Assembly: GCA_026126205.1 (NCBI GenBank)
Contig: JAHCJP010000001.1
Span: 496,001-560,000 of the forward strand
Source of the DNA: Maricaulaceae bacterium
Lineage (GTDB): Bacteria; Pseudomonadota; Alphaproteobacteria; Caulobacterales; Maricaulaceae
Direction of reading: 5' to 3'
DNA: 64,000 nt
In this document: positions 38,854 through 46,126 of the stretch, in pieces
Numbering within the stretch: the first letter of the stretch is position 1
How the letters are laid out: the number at the start of each line of letters is the position of its first letter
Notes under the pieces: generated by a model
Told to the model about the DNA's origin: nothing
Databases searched by the model: none
Seen by the model: the letters and a program-made list of their open reading frames with translations, nothing else
Position numbers and translations under genes: made by a program

Positions 38854-39977
38854 TCGGCGGCCCTCTGCGCCGGCCCGTCCCCGGCGCCGCGGCGGGCGCG
38901 GCGCTTGCGGCGGCGCGAGCCGCGCATCAGGTTCATCAGCAGGCCCTCGCGCAGTCCCCGGTCGCCGACGCGCATGCGCTCGGCCGGCCAGGCGTCCAGA
39001 ACCGCCTCCAGAATCGCGCAGCCGGCGACGACGAGATCGGCCCGTTCGGTCCCGATGCAGGGTTCCTGCGCGCGGCCGGCGAAATCCTTGCCCGCCAGAC
39101 GCGCGCAGGCGGCGCGCATCTCGGCCGTGGTCAGCCATTGGCCGTCCACCTTGGCGCGCTCGTAGCGCGGCAGGTTCATGTGAACCCCCGCCACCGAGGT
39201 GACGGTGCCCGACGTGCCGACCAGATGGGCGCGCCCGGCCTCGAACACCGGGCGCATCGGCCGCGCGCCGCGCGGCGCCTTCAGCAGGCCGGCGGCGTAG
39301 GCGCGCATATCCGCATACCAGGCGGAAAGGTCGGCATGTTCGGGAAAGCGTTCGGTCAGCGTCACCACGCCGACCGGCGCGCTGGCCCAGGTGCGCACCG
39401 GCGGCCGTCCGCCGGAGGCGGAGCCGCCGCGTTCCCGCCATTGCGCCAGGTCCACCCAGCACAGCTCGGTCGAGCCGCCGCCGATATCGACCACCAGCGC
39501 GGCGTCCATGCTCTCGTCCATCAGGTCGATACAGCCGAGAACGGCGAGGCGCGCCTCCTCCTCCGGCGTGATGATGTCGAATTCCAGCCCCGCCTCGTCC
39601 TTCAGCCGCGCCATGAACTGCGCGCCATTGGCGGCGGCGCGCACGGCCTGGGTGGCGACGCAGCGGGCCCTGGCCACCTCGCGGCGCTGCATCTTCTCGG
39701 CGCAGACCTTCAGCGCCTCCACGGCGCGGTCCATCGCCGCCGGCGACAGCGCGCCGGACGCGTTCAGCCCCTCGCCCAGCCGCACGATGCGCGAAAACGA
39801 ATCGATGATGCGGAAACCGCCGCCCGGCGCGCGGCGGGCGATCAGCATGCGGCAATTATTGGTGCCCAGATCAATCGCGGCGTAGGCCGGGCCGCCCGGC
39901 GGGCCGCCGCGTCTGCGCCTGCGTCTGCGCTGCGGCGGACGGACGGAATCGCCGCCGCCCGCGCCTTCCTGCGCCAT
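38850..39977 (-). CDS. Ppx/GppA family phosphatase
   Basis: 375 residues from the ATG at 39975-39977 (GGAACCGGAG just upstream). Exopolyphosphatase / pppGpp phosphatase fold of the actin-like ATPase superfamily: YAAIDLGTNNCRMLIA, SFSRIVRLGEGL, CVATQAVR, ALVVDIGGGSTELCWVD and GTSGTVTSVAGV. The N-terminus is an Arg-rich stretch (RRRRRRRGG). This short form lacks the C-terminal HD domain of E. coli Ppx. Pairing with rlmE on overlapping codons is common in alphaproteobacteria. Substrate (polyphosphate or pppGpp) not determined. Confidence 0.92.
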   Translation of the reverse strand: MAQEGAGGGDSVRPPQRRRRRRRGGPPGGPAYAAIDLGTNNCRMLIARRAPGGGFRIIDSFSRIVRLGEGLNASGALSPAAMDRAVEALKVCAEKMQRREVARARCVATQAVRAAANGAQFMARLKDEAGLEFDIITPEEEARLAVLGCIDLMDESMDAALVVDIGGGSTELCWVDLAQWRERGGSASGGRPPVRTWASAPVGVVTLTERFPEHADLSAWYADMRAYAAGLLKAPRGARPMRPVFEAGRAHLVGTSGTVTSVAGVHMNLPRYERAKVDGQWLTTAEMRAACARLAGKDFAGRAQEPCIGTERADLVVAGCAILEAVLDAWPAERMRVGDRGLREGLLMNLMRGSRRRKRRARRGAGDGPAQRAAE

Positions 39978-40137
39978 CTCCGGTTCCTTTCGCCGCCGCG
40001 CCGTTTGCGCCGCATATGCGGCGGCCCCGTCGCGCTCCGGCCCGATATTTGCCTCCCGGACAGGATATGAGGGGCGGGCGCGCGCATCAAGCTTGCGCTT
40101 CGCGCGCGGCGGATTAACTGATCTTGCGGAGACGCAG

Positions 40138-40470
40138 ATGACGGCCCGGCAAGCGAAATTCACCCTTGGCGACGTGGTGCGCCACCGCCTGTTCCCGTTC
40201 CGGGGGGTGGTGTTCGACGTCGATCCGGAATTCGCCAACACCGAGGAATGGTGGCTGGCGATCCCCGAAAACCTGCGTCCGCGCAAGGACCAGCCCTTCT
40301 ATCATGTGCTGGCGGAGAACGATGACAGCTATTACACCGCCTATGTCTCGGAACAGAACCTGATCGCCGACGCGGACAACGGCCCGGTGGCCCATCCGAA
40401 GACGGCGGAGATGTTCGAGGGCTTCGATGGCGCGCGCTATCGCCTGAAGCCGGACGTGCGGGCGAATTGA
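40138..40470 (+). CDS. hspQ: Heat shock protein HspQ (hemimethylated-DNA-binding YccV-like)
   Basis: 110 residues. Contains the HspQ/YccV fold: KFTLGDVVRHRLFPFRGVVF, DVDPEFANTEEWWLAIP, QPFYHVLAENDDSYYTAYVSEQNL. HspQ is a Lon-protease-activating specificity factor in enterobacteria. The ATG is preceded by GGAGACGCAG. It diverges from ppx and converges with the DUF4242 gene, whose 3' end is 9 bases away. Confidence 0.92.
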   Translation: MTARQAKFTLGDVVRHRLFPFRGVVFDVDPEFANTEEWWLAIPENLRPRKDQPFYHVLAENDDSYYTAYVSEQNLIADADNGPVAHPKTAEMFEGFDGARYRLKPDVRAN

Positions 40471-40479
40471 GGCGGCGGC

Positions 40480-40761
40480 CTATGCCGCGCCCAGCGCCGT
40501 GGTGGGGTCGATCATCCGTTTGATCTCGGTGATTTTCGTGGCCGGAAAACCCGACATCTCCGCATGCTTGCGGATCACCGCCTCGTCCTTCGCCAGATAG
40601 ACGCAAAAGGTCTTGTCGCCGGCGACATAGGACTGAACCCATTGCACATCCGGCGCGAGCTGGCTCAACACCCCGTTGGACTGCCGCGCCGCATCGCACA
40701 ACTGCCCGCCATCGAAACTCCCGACCGCGGGAATATCGCGCTCAATCATATACTTACGCAT
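40480..40761 (-). CDS. DUF4242 (SCO4226-like, nickel-binding fold) protein
   Basis: 93 residues. KYMIERDIPAVGSF at the N-terminus and WVQSYVAGDKTFCVYLAKDEAVIRKHAEMSGFPATKITEI are the DUF4242 signature; the relative from Streptomyces binds nickel. Function in proteobacteria unknown. It has a strong site GGGAGGATCAG before the ATG and its own AT-rich upstream region, so it may be transcribed separately from the FAH hydrolase upstream. Confidence 0.82.
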   Translation of the reverse strand: MRKYMIERDIPAVGSFDGGQLCDAARQSNGVLSQLAPDVQWVQSYVAGDKTFCVYLAKDEAVIRKHAEMSGFPATKITEIKRMIDPTTALGAA

Positions 40762-40868
40762 TTTCTGATCCTCCCGCTCTTTTATATTCTTGTTCTAGGC
40801 GGACGGGTTTATAGCGCAAATGAAAGCTTGCGTTAAATGGAAACTATTTAAATTGAAACGTCAAGGAC
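40762..40868 (-). promoter_or_regulatory. AT-rich spacer, probable promoter of the DUF4242 gene
   Basis: 107 bases, strikingly AT-rich compared with the flanks. On the minus strand it contains CTTGACGTTTCA (40854-40865), the same 12 bases found in the toxin-antitoxin promoter at 17565-17576, plus TTTAAATAG and TATAAA-like stretches. No single -35/-10 pair with good spacing stands out. Confidence 0.35.
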
Positions 40869-41882
40869 TTACCCGCCACAAACCTCCACCGTCTGTTCGA
40901 TGGCGCCGAAAATGGATTTTCCGGCGTGATCGAACATTTCGATGCGAACGGTGTCTCCCGGGCGCATGAACGGGGTTTTCGGCGCGCCGTCCTGAATGGT
41001 TTCGATCATGCGGATCTCGGCGATGCAGGAATAGCCCGCCCCGCCTTCGGCCACCGGCTTGCCCGGCCCGCCGTCCAGCTTGTTCGACACTGTGCCGGAG
41101 CCTACGATGCTGCCCGCGGTCAGCGGCCGGGTTTTGGCCACATGCTCCAGCAGGCGCGGGAAGCCGAAGGTCATGTCGGTTCCGCAGTCGGGCTTGCCGA
41201 ACAGTTCGCCGTTCAGATGCGAGACCAGCGGCAGGTGCAGGCGCTCGCCGTCCCAGGCCTCGCCCAGCTCGTCCGGCGTCACCGCCACCGGCGAGAAGGC
41301 GCTGGGCGGTTTCGACTGGAAGAAGCCGAACCCCTTGCCCAGCTCCGCCGGGATCAGGCCGCGCAGCGACACGTCGTTGACCAGCATGACCAGGCGGATG
41401 GCGCGGCCGAGATCGGCCGCCCTGGCGCCGATCGGCGCGTCGCCGGTGATCACCGCCACCTCGCCCTCGAAATCACAGCCCCAGGCCACGTCGCCGAGCG
41501 GGATTGGCGCCCGCGGCGGCAAAAAGGCGTCCGACCCGCCCTGATACATCAGCGGATCGGTCCAGAAGCTTTCCGGCATCTCGGCCCCGCGCGCCTTGCG
41601 CACCAGCTCGACGTGATTGACATAGGCCGACCCGTCCGCCCACTGGAACGCCCGCGGCAGCGGCGAATGCGCCTCGCGCTCGTGAAAACGCTCGCGCGGC
41701 ACTGACCCCTTTTCCAGCGCATCGGAAAGATCGCGCAGCGCGCCTTCGCAGCGATCCCACTCGTCCAGCGCCGCCTGCAGCGTCGGGGCGACGGGCGAGG
41801 CGTCGGCGCACCAGGCCAGGTCGCGCGAGACCACCACCAGGCGGCCGTCGCGGCTTCCGTTCTTCAGGGTCGCAAGTTTCAT
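40869..41882 (-). CDS. Fumarylacetoacetate hydrolase family protein
   Basis: 337 residues. FAH fold with WGCDFEGEVAVITGDAP (metal-binding acidic residues), MLVNDVSLRGLIPAELG, LTAGSIVGSGTVSNKL. This is the last step of homogentisate/tyrosine catabolism, giving fumarate and acetoacetate. It is on the same strand as homogentisate dioxygenase 2.6 kb upstream, which supports that role. The product acetoacetate can go to ScoAB. Starts 21 bases after the carbonic anhydrase gene. Confidence 0.9.
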   Translation of the reverse strand: MKLATLKNGSRDGRLVVVSRDLAWCADASPVAPTLQAALDEWDRCEGALRDLSDALEKGSVPRERFHEREAHSPLPRAFQWADGSAYVNHVELVRKARGAEMPESFWTDPLMYQGGSDAFLPPRAPIPLGDVAWGCDFEGEVAVITGDAPIGARAADLGRAIRLVMLVNDVSLRGLIPAELGKGFGFFQSKPPSAFSPVAVTPDELGEAWDGERLHLPLVSHLNGELFGKPDCGTDMTFGFPRLLEHVAKTRPLTAGSIVGSGTVSNKLDGGPGKPVAEGGAGYSCIAEIRMIETIQDGAPKTPFMRPGDTVRIEMFDHAGKSIFGAIEQTVEVCGG

Positions 41883-41903
41883 CGTTTCGGGTCTCTTTCC
41901 GGT

Positions 41904-42533
41904 TCAGATCTTGACGGGCGCGAAACTTCCGTCCGGCTGCAGCCATTCCAGCACGCCGTCGGCGATTCCGAAACGCGCGCCATGCAGCGCAAGGCCGCCC
42001 TCCTTCACCGCATCGGCGACGAAGGGAAAGGCCAGCAGGCGCTCCAGCGAATGACGCACCGAGCGCAGCTCCAGATCGTCGCACAGATGCTCCACCTCCG
42101 CCTGCGCGCCCACATGCGCCCGCGCTTCATCGGCGACCTCGCCCAGCGGCTCCAGCCATTTCTCGATGAACTGCGTGCCCTTGGCGCCGCCGGTGGCCGC
42201 GGCATGCACGCCGCCGCACTGCTTGTGCCCCAGCACCAGGATGTTCTGAACTTTCAGCACCTTCACCGCGAATTCCAGCGCCGCCGAAACGCCGTGATGG
42301 GCGCCGTCGGGCTGATAGGGCGGAACCAGGTTGGCGACATTGCGGATGATGAACAGCTCGCCCGGCCCGGCGTCGAAAATCGCCGCCGGGTCCACCCGGC
42401 TGTCGGCGCAGCCCAGAACCAGCGTATGCGGGCTTTGCCCTTTCGCCAGTTCGCGCCAGATGCGCTGTTTGCGTTCAAAGCGCTCGGCGCGGAAGCGGGC
42501 AAAGCCCTCATGCAGGCGGTCAGGAATGGTCAT
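41904..42533 (-). CDS. Beta-class carbonic anhydrase
   Basis: 209 residues. Zinc enzyme that interconverts CO2 and bicarbonate. Ligand motifs CADSRVDP and HKQCGGVHAA are intact, and the Asp-Arg dyad lies in CADSR. On the minus strand directly after the HEPN-like gene (6 bases) and behind sbtB/sbtA, which suggests it works with bicarbonate import. Confidence 0.95.
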   Translation of the reverse strand: MTIPDRLHEGFARFRAERFERKQRIWRELAKGQSPHTLVLGCADSRVDPAAIFDAGPGELFIIRNVANLVPPYQPDGAHHGVSAALEFAVKVLKVQNILVLGHKQCGGVHAAATGGAKGTQFIEKWLEPLGEVADEARAHVGAQAEVEHLCDDLELRSVRHSLERLLAFPFVADAVKEGGLALHGARFGIADGVLEWLQPDGSFAPVKI

Positions 42534-42539
42534 GCAAGC

Positions 42540-43088
42540 CTAAACTCTAAGTGTGAATGAGGCATTCGGTGTGCCGGTCTCACGGCTCACCTGTCTAACG
42601 ACGTCATCCAGCTGAACAAGAAGCGACAGCACCCGTCGGGTTCGCTCAGATAGCTTGTCGAGCGTGTACAAGTTTTTCCTCACCGGGTCGCCCGGCTCTG
42701 ACAAGCAAACTGCTCTGCTAGAGACTTTCTGGGATACCCGCGCCCAAGTTTGACTCTCTCCGTCATCATCCGAGAAGGTTATCCAGTGCCCATGGACGAT
42801 GGAATTTCTGTGGGAGTTTTCCCTTCCTAGCTTGTCTGCAAAACGCTCCCAAGACTGCCTCACATTGGGAAGTTTCCATGAAATAATCGCAGTTAGTATT
42901 GATATCCTATCTCTTAGAAAAATGGCTGATCCGTTTATCTCGCGTGCGGTATCGGCATCACCACACAACGCTAAAAATAAGCTCTCCAGCCTCTGCTCTA
43001 GATGGCAGAAGTGCGTCAAGTATGTCCCGAACGCCAAGTTGCACTCATCTGGAACGTCAACGAACTCAAAGCTGGACACTTGGGCCAT
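42540..43088 (-). CDS. Uncharacterised HEPN-like protein, lower-GC gene
   Basis: 182 residues from the ATG at 43086-43088 (a GTG lies one codon earlier). The protein looks all-helical. The segment HRNSIVHGHW (around residues 93-102) contains the Rx4H arrangement (Arg94, His99) found in HEPN RNases and HEPN-like nucleic-acid or nucleotide-binding proteins. No other domain recognised. GC content is clearly lower than in sbtB and the carbonic anhydrase gene on either side. It lies between them, tightly joined to the latter. Could be a recently inserted defence or regulatory gene; the HEPN call rests on one short motif. Confidence 0.55.
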   Translation of the reverse strand: MAQVSSFEFVDVPDECNLAFGTYLTHFCHLEQRLESLFLALCGDADTAREINGSAIFLRDRISILTAIISWKLPNVRQSWERFADKLGRENSHRNSIVHGHWITFSDDDGESQTWARVSQKVSSRAVCLSEPGDPVRKNLYTLDKLSERTRRVLSLLVQLDDVVRQVSRETGTPNASFTLRV

Positions 43089-43135
43089 CACTCACATCAA
43101 TCCGCTTTCAGTGATATTACAACGCGTCGGGCAGG

Positions 43136-43447
43136 TCAGAAGCGCTCGGCGCGCACGACCTGCACGTCGGACACCATGACAATGCCGATCTGGCGCTCCA
43201 GCAGCGCGTAGACGCGCTCCAGCACAGGGTCGAGCCGGGCCGGGTCGATCACGGCCAGCACCAGAACCATGCGTCCGGCGCTGGTGATCTGCCCCTCGCG
43301 GGACCAGCTGCCATTCGCCCCGCGCCCGGACTTGGCGGGCAGCACCGTCCAGCCCTTCACCCCGGCCTTTTCCAGCACGCCTTCCAGGCGCGGCACGGCC
43401 GGCATCTCGATGATGATCTCAAGGCGCTTTTTCAGGCTGGTCTGCAT
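43136..43447 (-). CDS. sbtB: P-II-like protein, probable SbtB
   Basis: 103 residues. Ferredoxin-like P-II fold: KRLEIIIEMPAVPRLEGVLE at the start, a T-loop-like region around KSGRGANGSWSREGQ, then MVLVLAVIDPARLDPVLERV. Lies 4 bases after the SbtA-type permease gene, the pairing seen in SbtA-SbtB systems, where SbtB senses cAMP/ATP-type nucleotides and gates the permease. The C-terminal CGPxGC redox loop of cyanobacterial SbtB is absent. Confidence 0.8.
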   Translation of the reverse strand: MQTSLKKRLEIIIEMPAVPRLEGVLEKAGVKGWTVLPAKSGRGANGSWSREGQITSAGRMVLVLAVIDPARLDPVLERVYALLERQIGIVMVSDVQVVRAERF

Positions 43448-43451
43448 CGGT

Positions 43452-44453
43452 CTAGCCTCCCCCGCCCGACGCCAGCCGGGCGAGCCAGAAATAGAGCGGA
43501 ATGCCCGCCACCAGATTTAACGGGAAGGTGACGCCAAGCGCCAGGGTCAGCGATAGGGCGGGCCGCGCCTCTGGCAGGGCGAGGCGCAGGGCGGCGGGCA
43601 CGGCGATATAGCTGGCCGAGGCCGCAAGCGTCATCAACAGACCGAGACTGCCCGCATCGAGGCCGACGAGAAGCCCCGTGCCGAGTCCCGCCAGCGCGCC
43701 GGCCAGCGGCATGTAGAGGCCAAAGCCGATCACGCCGGGCTTCAGCACCCGCCAGTTGCGCAACAGCCCCCGGCCCGCCACCAGTCCCATGTCGAGCAGG
43801 AACAGGCACAGCACGCCGCGGAAAATGTCGTTGAAGAAGGGGGACACGGCCTCCATGCCGCGCGGCCCGGTCATCCAGCCGATGAAGAACGCCCCGATCA
43901 GCAGAACGATGGAGCCGTTGGCCGCGATCTCCTTCAGCACGCCGAGCCGGCTTTCCGAACCGCCGTTCGCGCCATTGGCGGCGCGCGCGGCGGACCCGGC
44001 CAGGATCAGGGCGGTGACGATGGCCGGCGCCTCCATCACCGCCGCCACCGCCACCATGAAGCCCCCTCCCGGCGTGTCGAGAAAGCGCGCCGCGTCGCTG
44101 GCGGCGATGAAGGTGACGATGGAGATGGAGCCGTAATGGGCGGCGATGGCCGCGGCGTCGATGCGCCCGACCTTCGTCGTCAGCATCAGCAGGCCGAAGC
44201 CCAGCACCGGCAGCAACGCCGAAAGCACCACCCCGGAAAGAATCGCCCCGCCGACCGACCAGCCAAGCTCTCCGGCAGCCATCTCGGCTCCGCCCTTGAA
44301 GCCGATCGCCATGATCAGATACAGCGACAGCGCCTTGGCGATGGCCTCGGGGATGGACAGGTCCGAACGCACGAAGGCCGCGACCAGCCCCAGCACGAAA
44401 AACAGGATGGGCGGAGAGATCAGGTTCGCCGACGCCAGCGACAATGCGTCCAT
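43452..44453 (-). CDS. sbtA: Sodium-dependent bicarbonate permease, SbtA family
   Basis: 333 residues, about ten transmembrane segments. N-terminus with LISPPILFFVLGLVAAFVRS and SLYLIMAIGFKGGAEMA; the second half repeats the fold with LLDMGLVAGRGL, and an internal GSISIVTFIAASDAA segment carries the SbtA signature. Function expected: high-affinity Na+/HCO3- symport. Together with sbtB and the nearby carbonic anhydrase it makes an inorganic-carbon module. No Rubisco or carboxysome gene is in the window. Confidence 0.87.
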   Translation of the reverse strand: MDALSLASANLISPPILFFVLGLVAAFVRSDLSIPEAIAKALSLYLIMAIGFKGGAEMAAGELGWSVGGAILSGVVLSALLPVLGFGLLMLTTKVGRIDAAAIAAHYGSISIVTFIAASDAARFLDTPGGGFMVAVAAVMEAPAIVTALILAGSAARAANGANGGSESRLGVLKEIAANGSIVLLIGAFFIGWMTGPRGMEAVSPFFNDIFRGVLCLFLLDMGLVAGRGLLRNWRVLKPGVIGFGLYMPLAGALAGLGTGLLVGLDAGSLGLLMTLAASASYIAVPAALRLALPEARPALSLTLALGVTFPLNLVAGIPLYFWLARLASGGGG

Positions 44454-44518
44454 GACCGCCCTCGTTCCACAGCCGCCAGCGCGGCGGGGTCATGAAAGCG
44501 TGATTCTGGGTCCTTGCT

Positions 44519-45667
44519 CTATTCCGCCGCCTCGTCCGCGCGCCAGGAATTGACGTAATCGGGGTTCTCCACCGCCGCGGCGCCGTCGCCGACATCCAGC
44601 GGGTCGCGGGTGTCGATCATCACCGCGTATTCGTCGGTGGCCGGTTTCGGCTGGGTCAGCATGTTCTTCAGCGCCTTGGGGTGCGGCCCGTGGGTGAAGC
44701 CGGAGGGGTGGAAGGTCATCATGCCGGCGTCGATATTGTCGCGGCTGAAGAAGTCGCCCGCGTGATAGAACAGCACCTCGTCGTAATCGTCATTATTGTG
44801 GAAGAACGGCACCTTCAGCGCGCCGGGGTCGGTCTCGAACGGGCGCGGGGCGAAGGTGCAGACCACGAAACGGTCCGAAAGGAACGTCGTGTGCGCGCTG
44901 GGCGGCAGGTGATAGCGATGGCTCATCAGCGGCCGGATATGGCGCACGTTCAGCCGAACGGGGCTCAGCTCGCCATGCCAGCCGACGGCGTCCAGCGGGT
45001 TGTAGGGATAGGTGATGCGGCTCACCTGTCCGCGCTTTTTCACCTCCACCGTCCATTCATGGTCCGCGTCCGCCTGCTGGGCGCGGAAGGCCTCGTCCAT
45101 TTTCGGCGCGTCCAGAATGGCGGGATCGAAAATGGCGTGCGGGCCGACCAGGCCCCGGTCGGGCAGGGTGTAATGGGTGTTCGTCGCCTCGATCATCAGG
45201 ACGGCGAACGGCTCCTCTGGAACCAGCCGCCACATCGTTCCGCGCGGCAGATAGACGTAATCGCCCGGCTCTATGGCGATATGGCCGAAATCGCAGAACA
45301 GCGCGCCGCGCCCCTGGTGGATGAACAGCAACTGGTCGCCGTCGCCATTGCGGGCCAGCGCCGGCATCGGCTGCGCCAGCTTCCAGAAGCGGATGTCGGC
45401 CGCCTTGTTGAACAGCACCGGGTGCGAGGCCCAGGGCGACGGCTCGGCGGCGTTCAGACGGGCGAGGTCGAAGGCCCTCGGCTGCAAAGGCCCCTCGAAC
45501 TTCGTCCAGCCCGTGGGCGGGCGCCTGTGATGCAGGAAGGCGGCGGGACCGAAGAACCCCTCCTTGCTCATCTCGCGCTCATAGGTGCCTTCCGGCATGT
45601 CGGCGTGGGCCTGCCGCGAGGCCGTGCCCTCCACGCGCGAGGCGGAAATCCAGTTGCGGTTGCCCAT
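44519..45667 (-). CDS. hmgA: Homogentisate 1,2-dioxygenase
   Basis: 382 residues from the ATG at 45665-45667. Opens the homogentisate ring to maleylacetoacetate in tyrosine/phenylalanine degradation. Cupin fold; the family blocks EREMSKEGFFGPAAFLHHRR, LLFIHQGRGALFCDFGHI and FHNNDDYDEVLFYHAG (His/Glu iron ligands) and FHPSGFTHGPHP are visible. The C-terminus ends in Ala/Glu. A MarR-like palindrome lies 32 bases upstream of the start. The hydroxyphenylpyruvate dioxygenase and isomerase genes are not in the window. Confidence 0.88.
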   Translation of the reverse strand: MGNRNWISASRVEGTASRQAHADMPEGTYEREMSKEGFFGPAAFLHHRRPPTGWTKFEGPLQPRAFDLARLNAAEPSPWASHPVLFNKAADIRFWKLAQPMPALARNGDGDQLLFIHQGRGALFCDFGHIAIEPGDYVYLPRGTMWRLVPEEPFAVLMIEATNTHYTLPDRGLVGPHAIFDPAILDAPKMDEAFRAQQADADHEWTVEVKKRGQVSRITYPYNPLDAVGWHGELSPVRLNVRHIRPLMSHRYHLPPSAHTTFLSDRFVVCTFAPRPFETDPGALKVPFFHNNDDYDEVLFYHAGDFFSRDNIDAGMMTFHPSGFTHGPHPKALKNMLTQPKPATDEYAVMIDTRDPLDVGDGAAAVENPDYVNSWRADEAAE

Positions 45668-45698
45668 CGGCGACTCTCCCAAACCATGCGCCGGGCAA

Positions 45699-45720
45699 TT
45701 TAGTTGCATTTGTAACTAAA
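45699..45720 (-). promoter_or_regulatory. MarR-type operator upstream of hmgA
   Basis: Imperfect 22-base palindrome: arms TTTAGTTGCA and TGTAACTAAA separated by TT, matching at 9 of 10 positions. It is 32 bases before the hmgA start and overlaps the stop codon of the upstream membrane-protein gene. TAGTT-N8-AACTA-type sites are typical of MarR-family repressors, several of which control aromatic catabolism. No MarR gene lies in this window. Confidence 0.55.
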
Positions 45721-46126
45721 TGGAAGCGGGCGAGCGCCGGATGAGTGGGAAGAGCGCGAAAAGGACTTGTCCGGCAAGCCCCAGCGCCCCCGCCGGCTCG
45801 CCAAGGCTCGTCAGGAACCCGCCAAGCGTTCCACCAAACGCAAGCGCCAGCAATATCTCGCCAGTCATCAGCAAAGCGAAGGCGAAGGCGCCCATGAGGG
45901 TGCGCGCGGCCACCGCGGCGCTGATCGCTACCCGCCGTAAAATCCAGCCGCAGGCGGTCCATGCGATGACGAGAATGACGGGCAGTTCAAGCGCAACCGC
46001 CGCAAGCTCGCCAATCTGCGGCGCCAGGAACAGCGTCCGGGCCGTTCCCAACACGAACCCGGCGGCGAAGACGACGGCGAAGTAGAGCGCACCGGCCTTC
46101 AAGGGCGCGAGAAAATCACCCCTCAT
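45716..46126 (-). CDS. Integral membrane protein of unknown function
   Basis: 136 residues with four predicted transmembrane segments (ALYFAVVFAAGFVLGTAR, AVALELPVILVIAWTACGW, GAFAFALLMTGEILLALAFG, LGLAGQVLFALFPLI). The start overlaps the end of the upstream peptidase gene by 11 bases, so it is probably cotranscribed with it. No family assigned. Confidence 0.7.
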   Translation of the reverse strand: MRGDFLAPLKAGALYFAVVFAAGFVLGTARTLFLAPQIGELAAVALELPVILVIAWTACGWILRRVAISAAVAARTLMGAFAFALLMTGEILLALAFGGTLGGFLTSLGEPAGALGLAGQVLFALFPLIRRSPASI

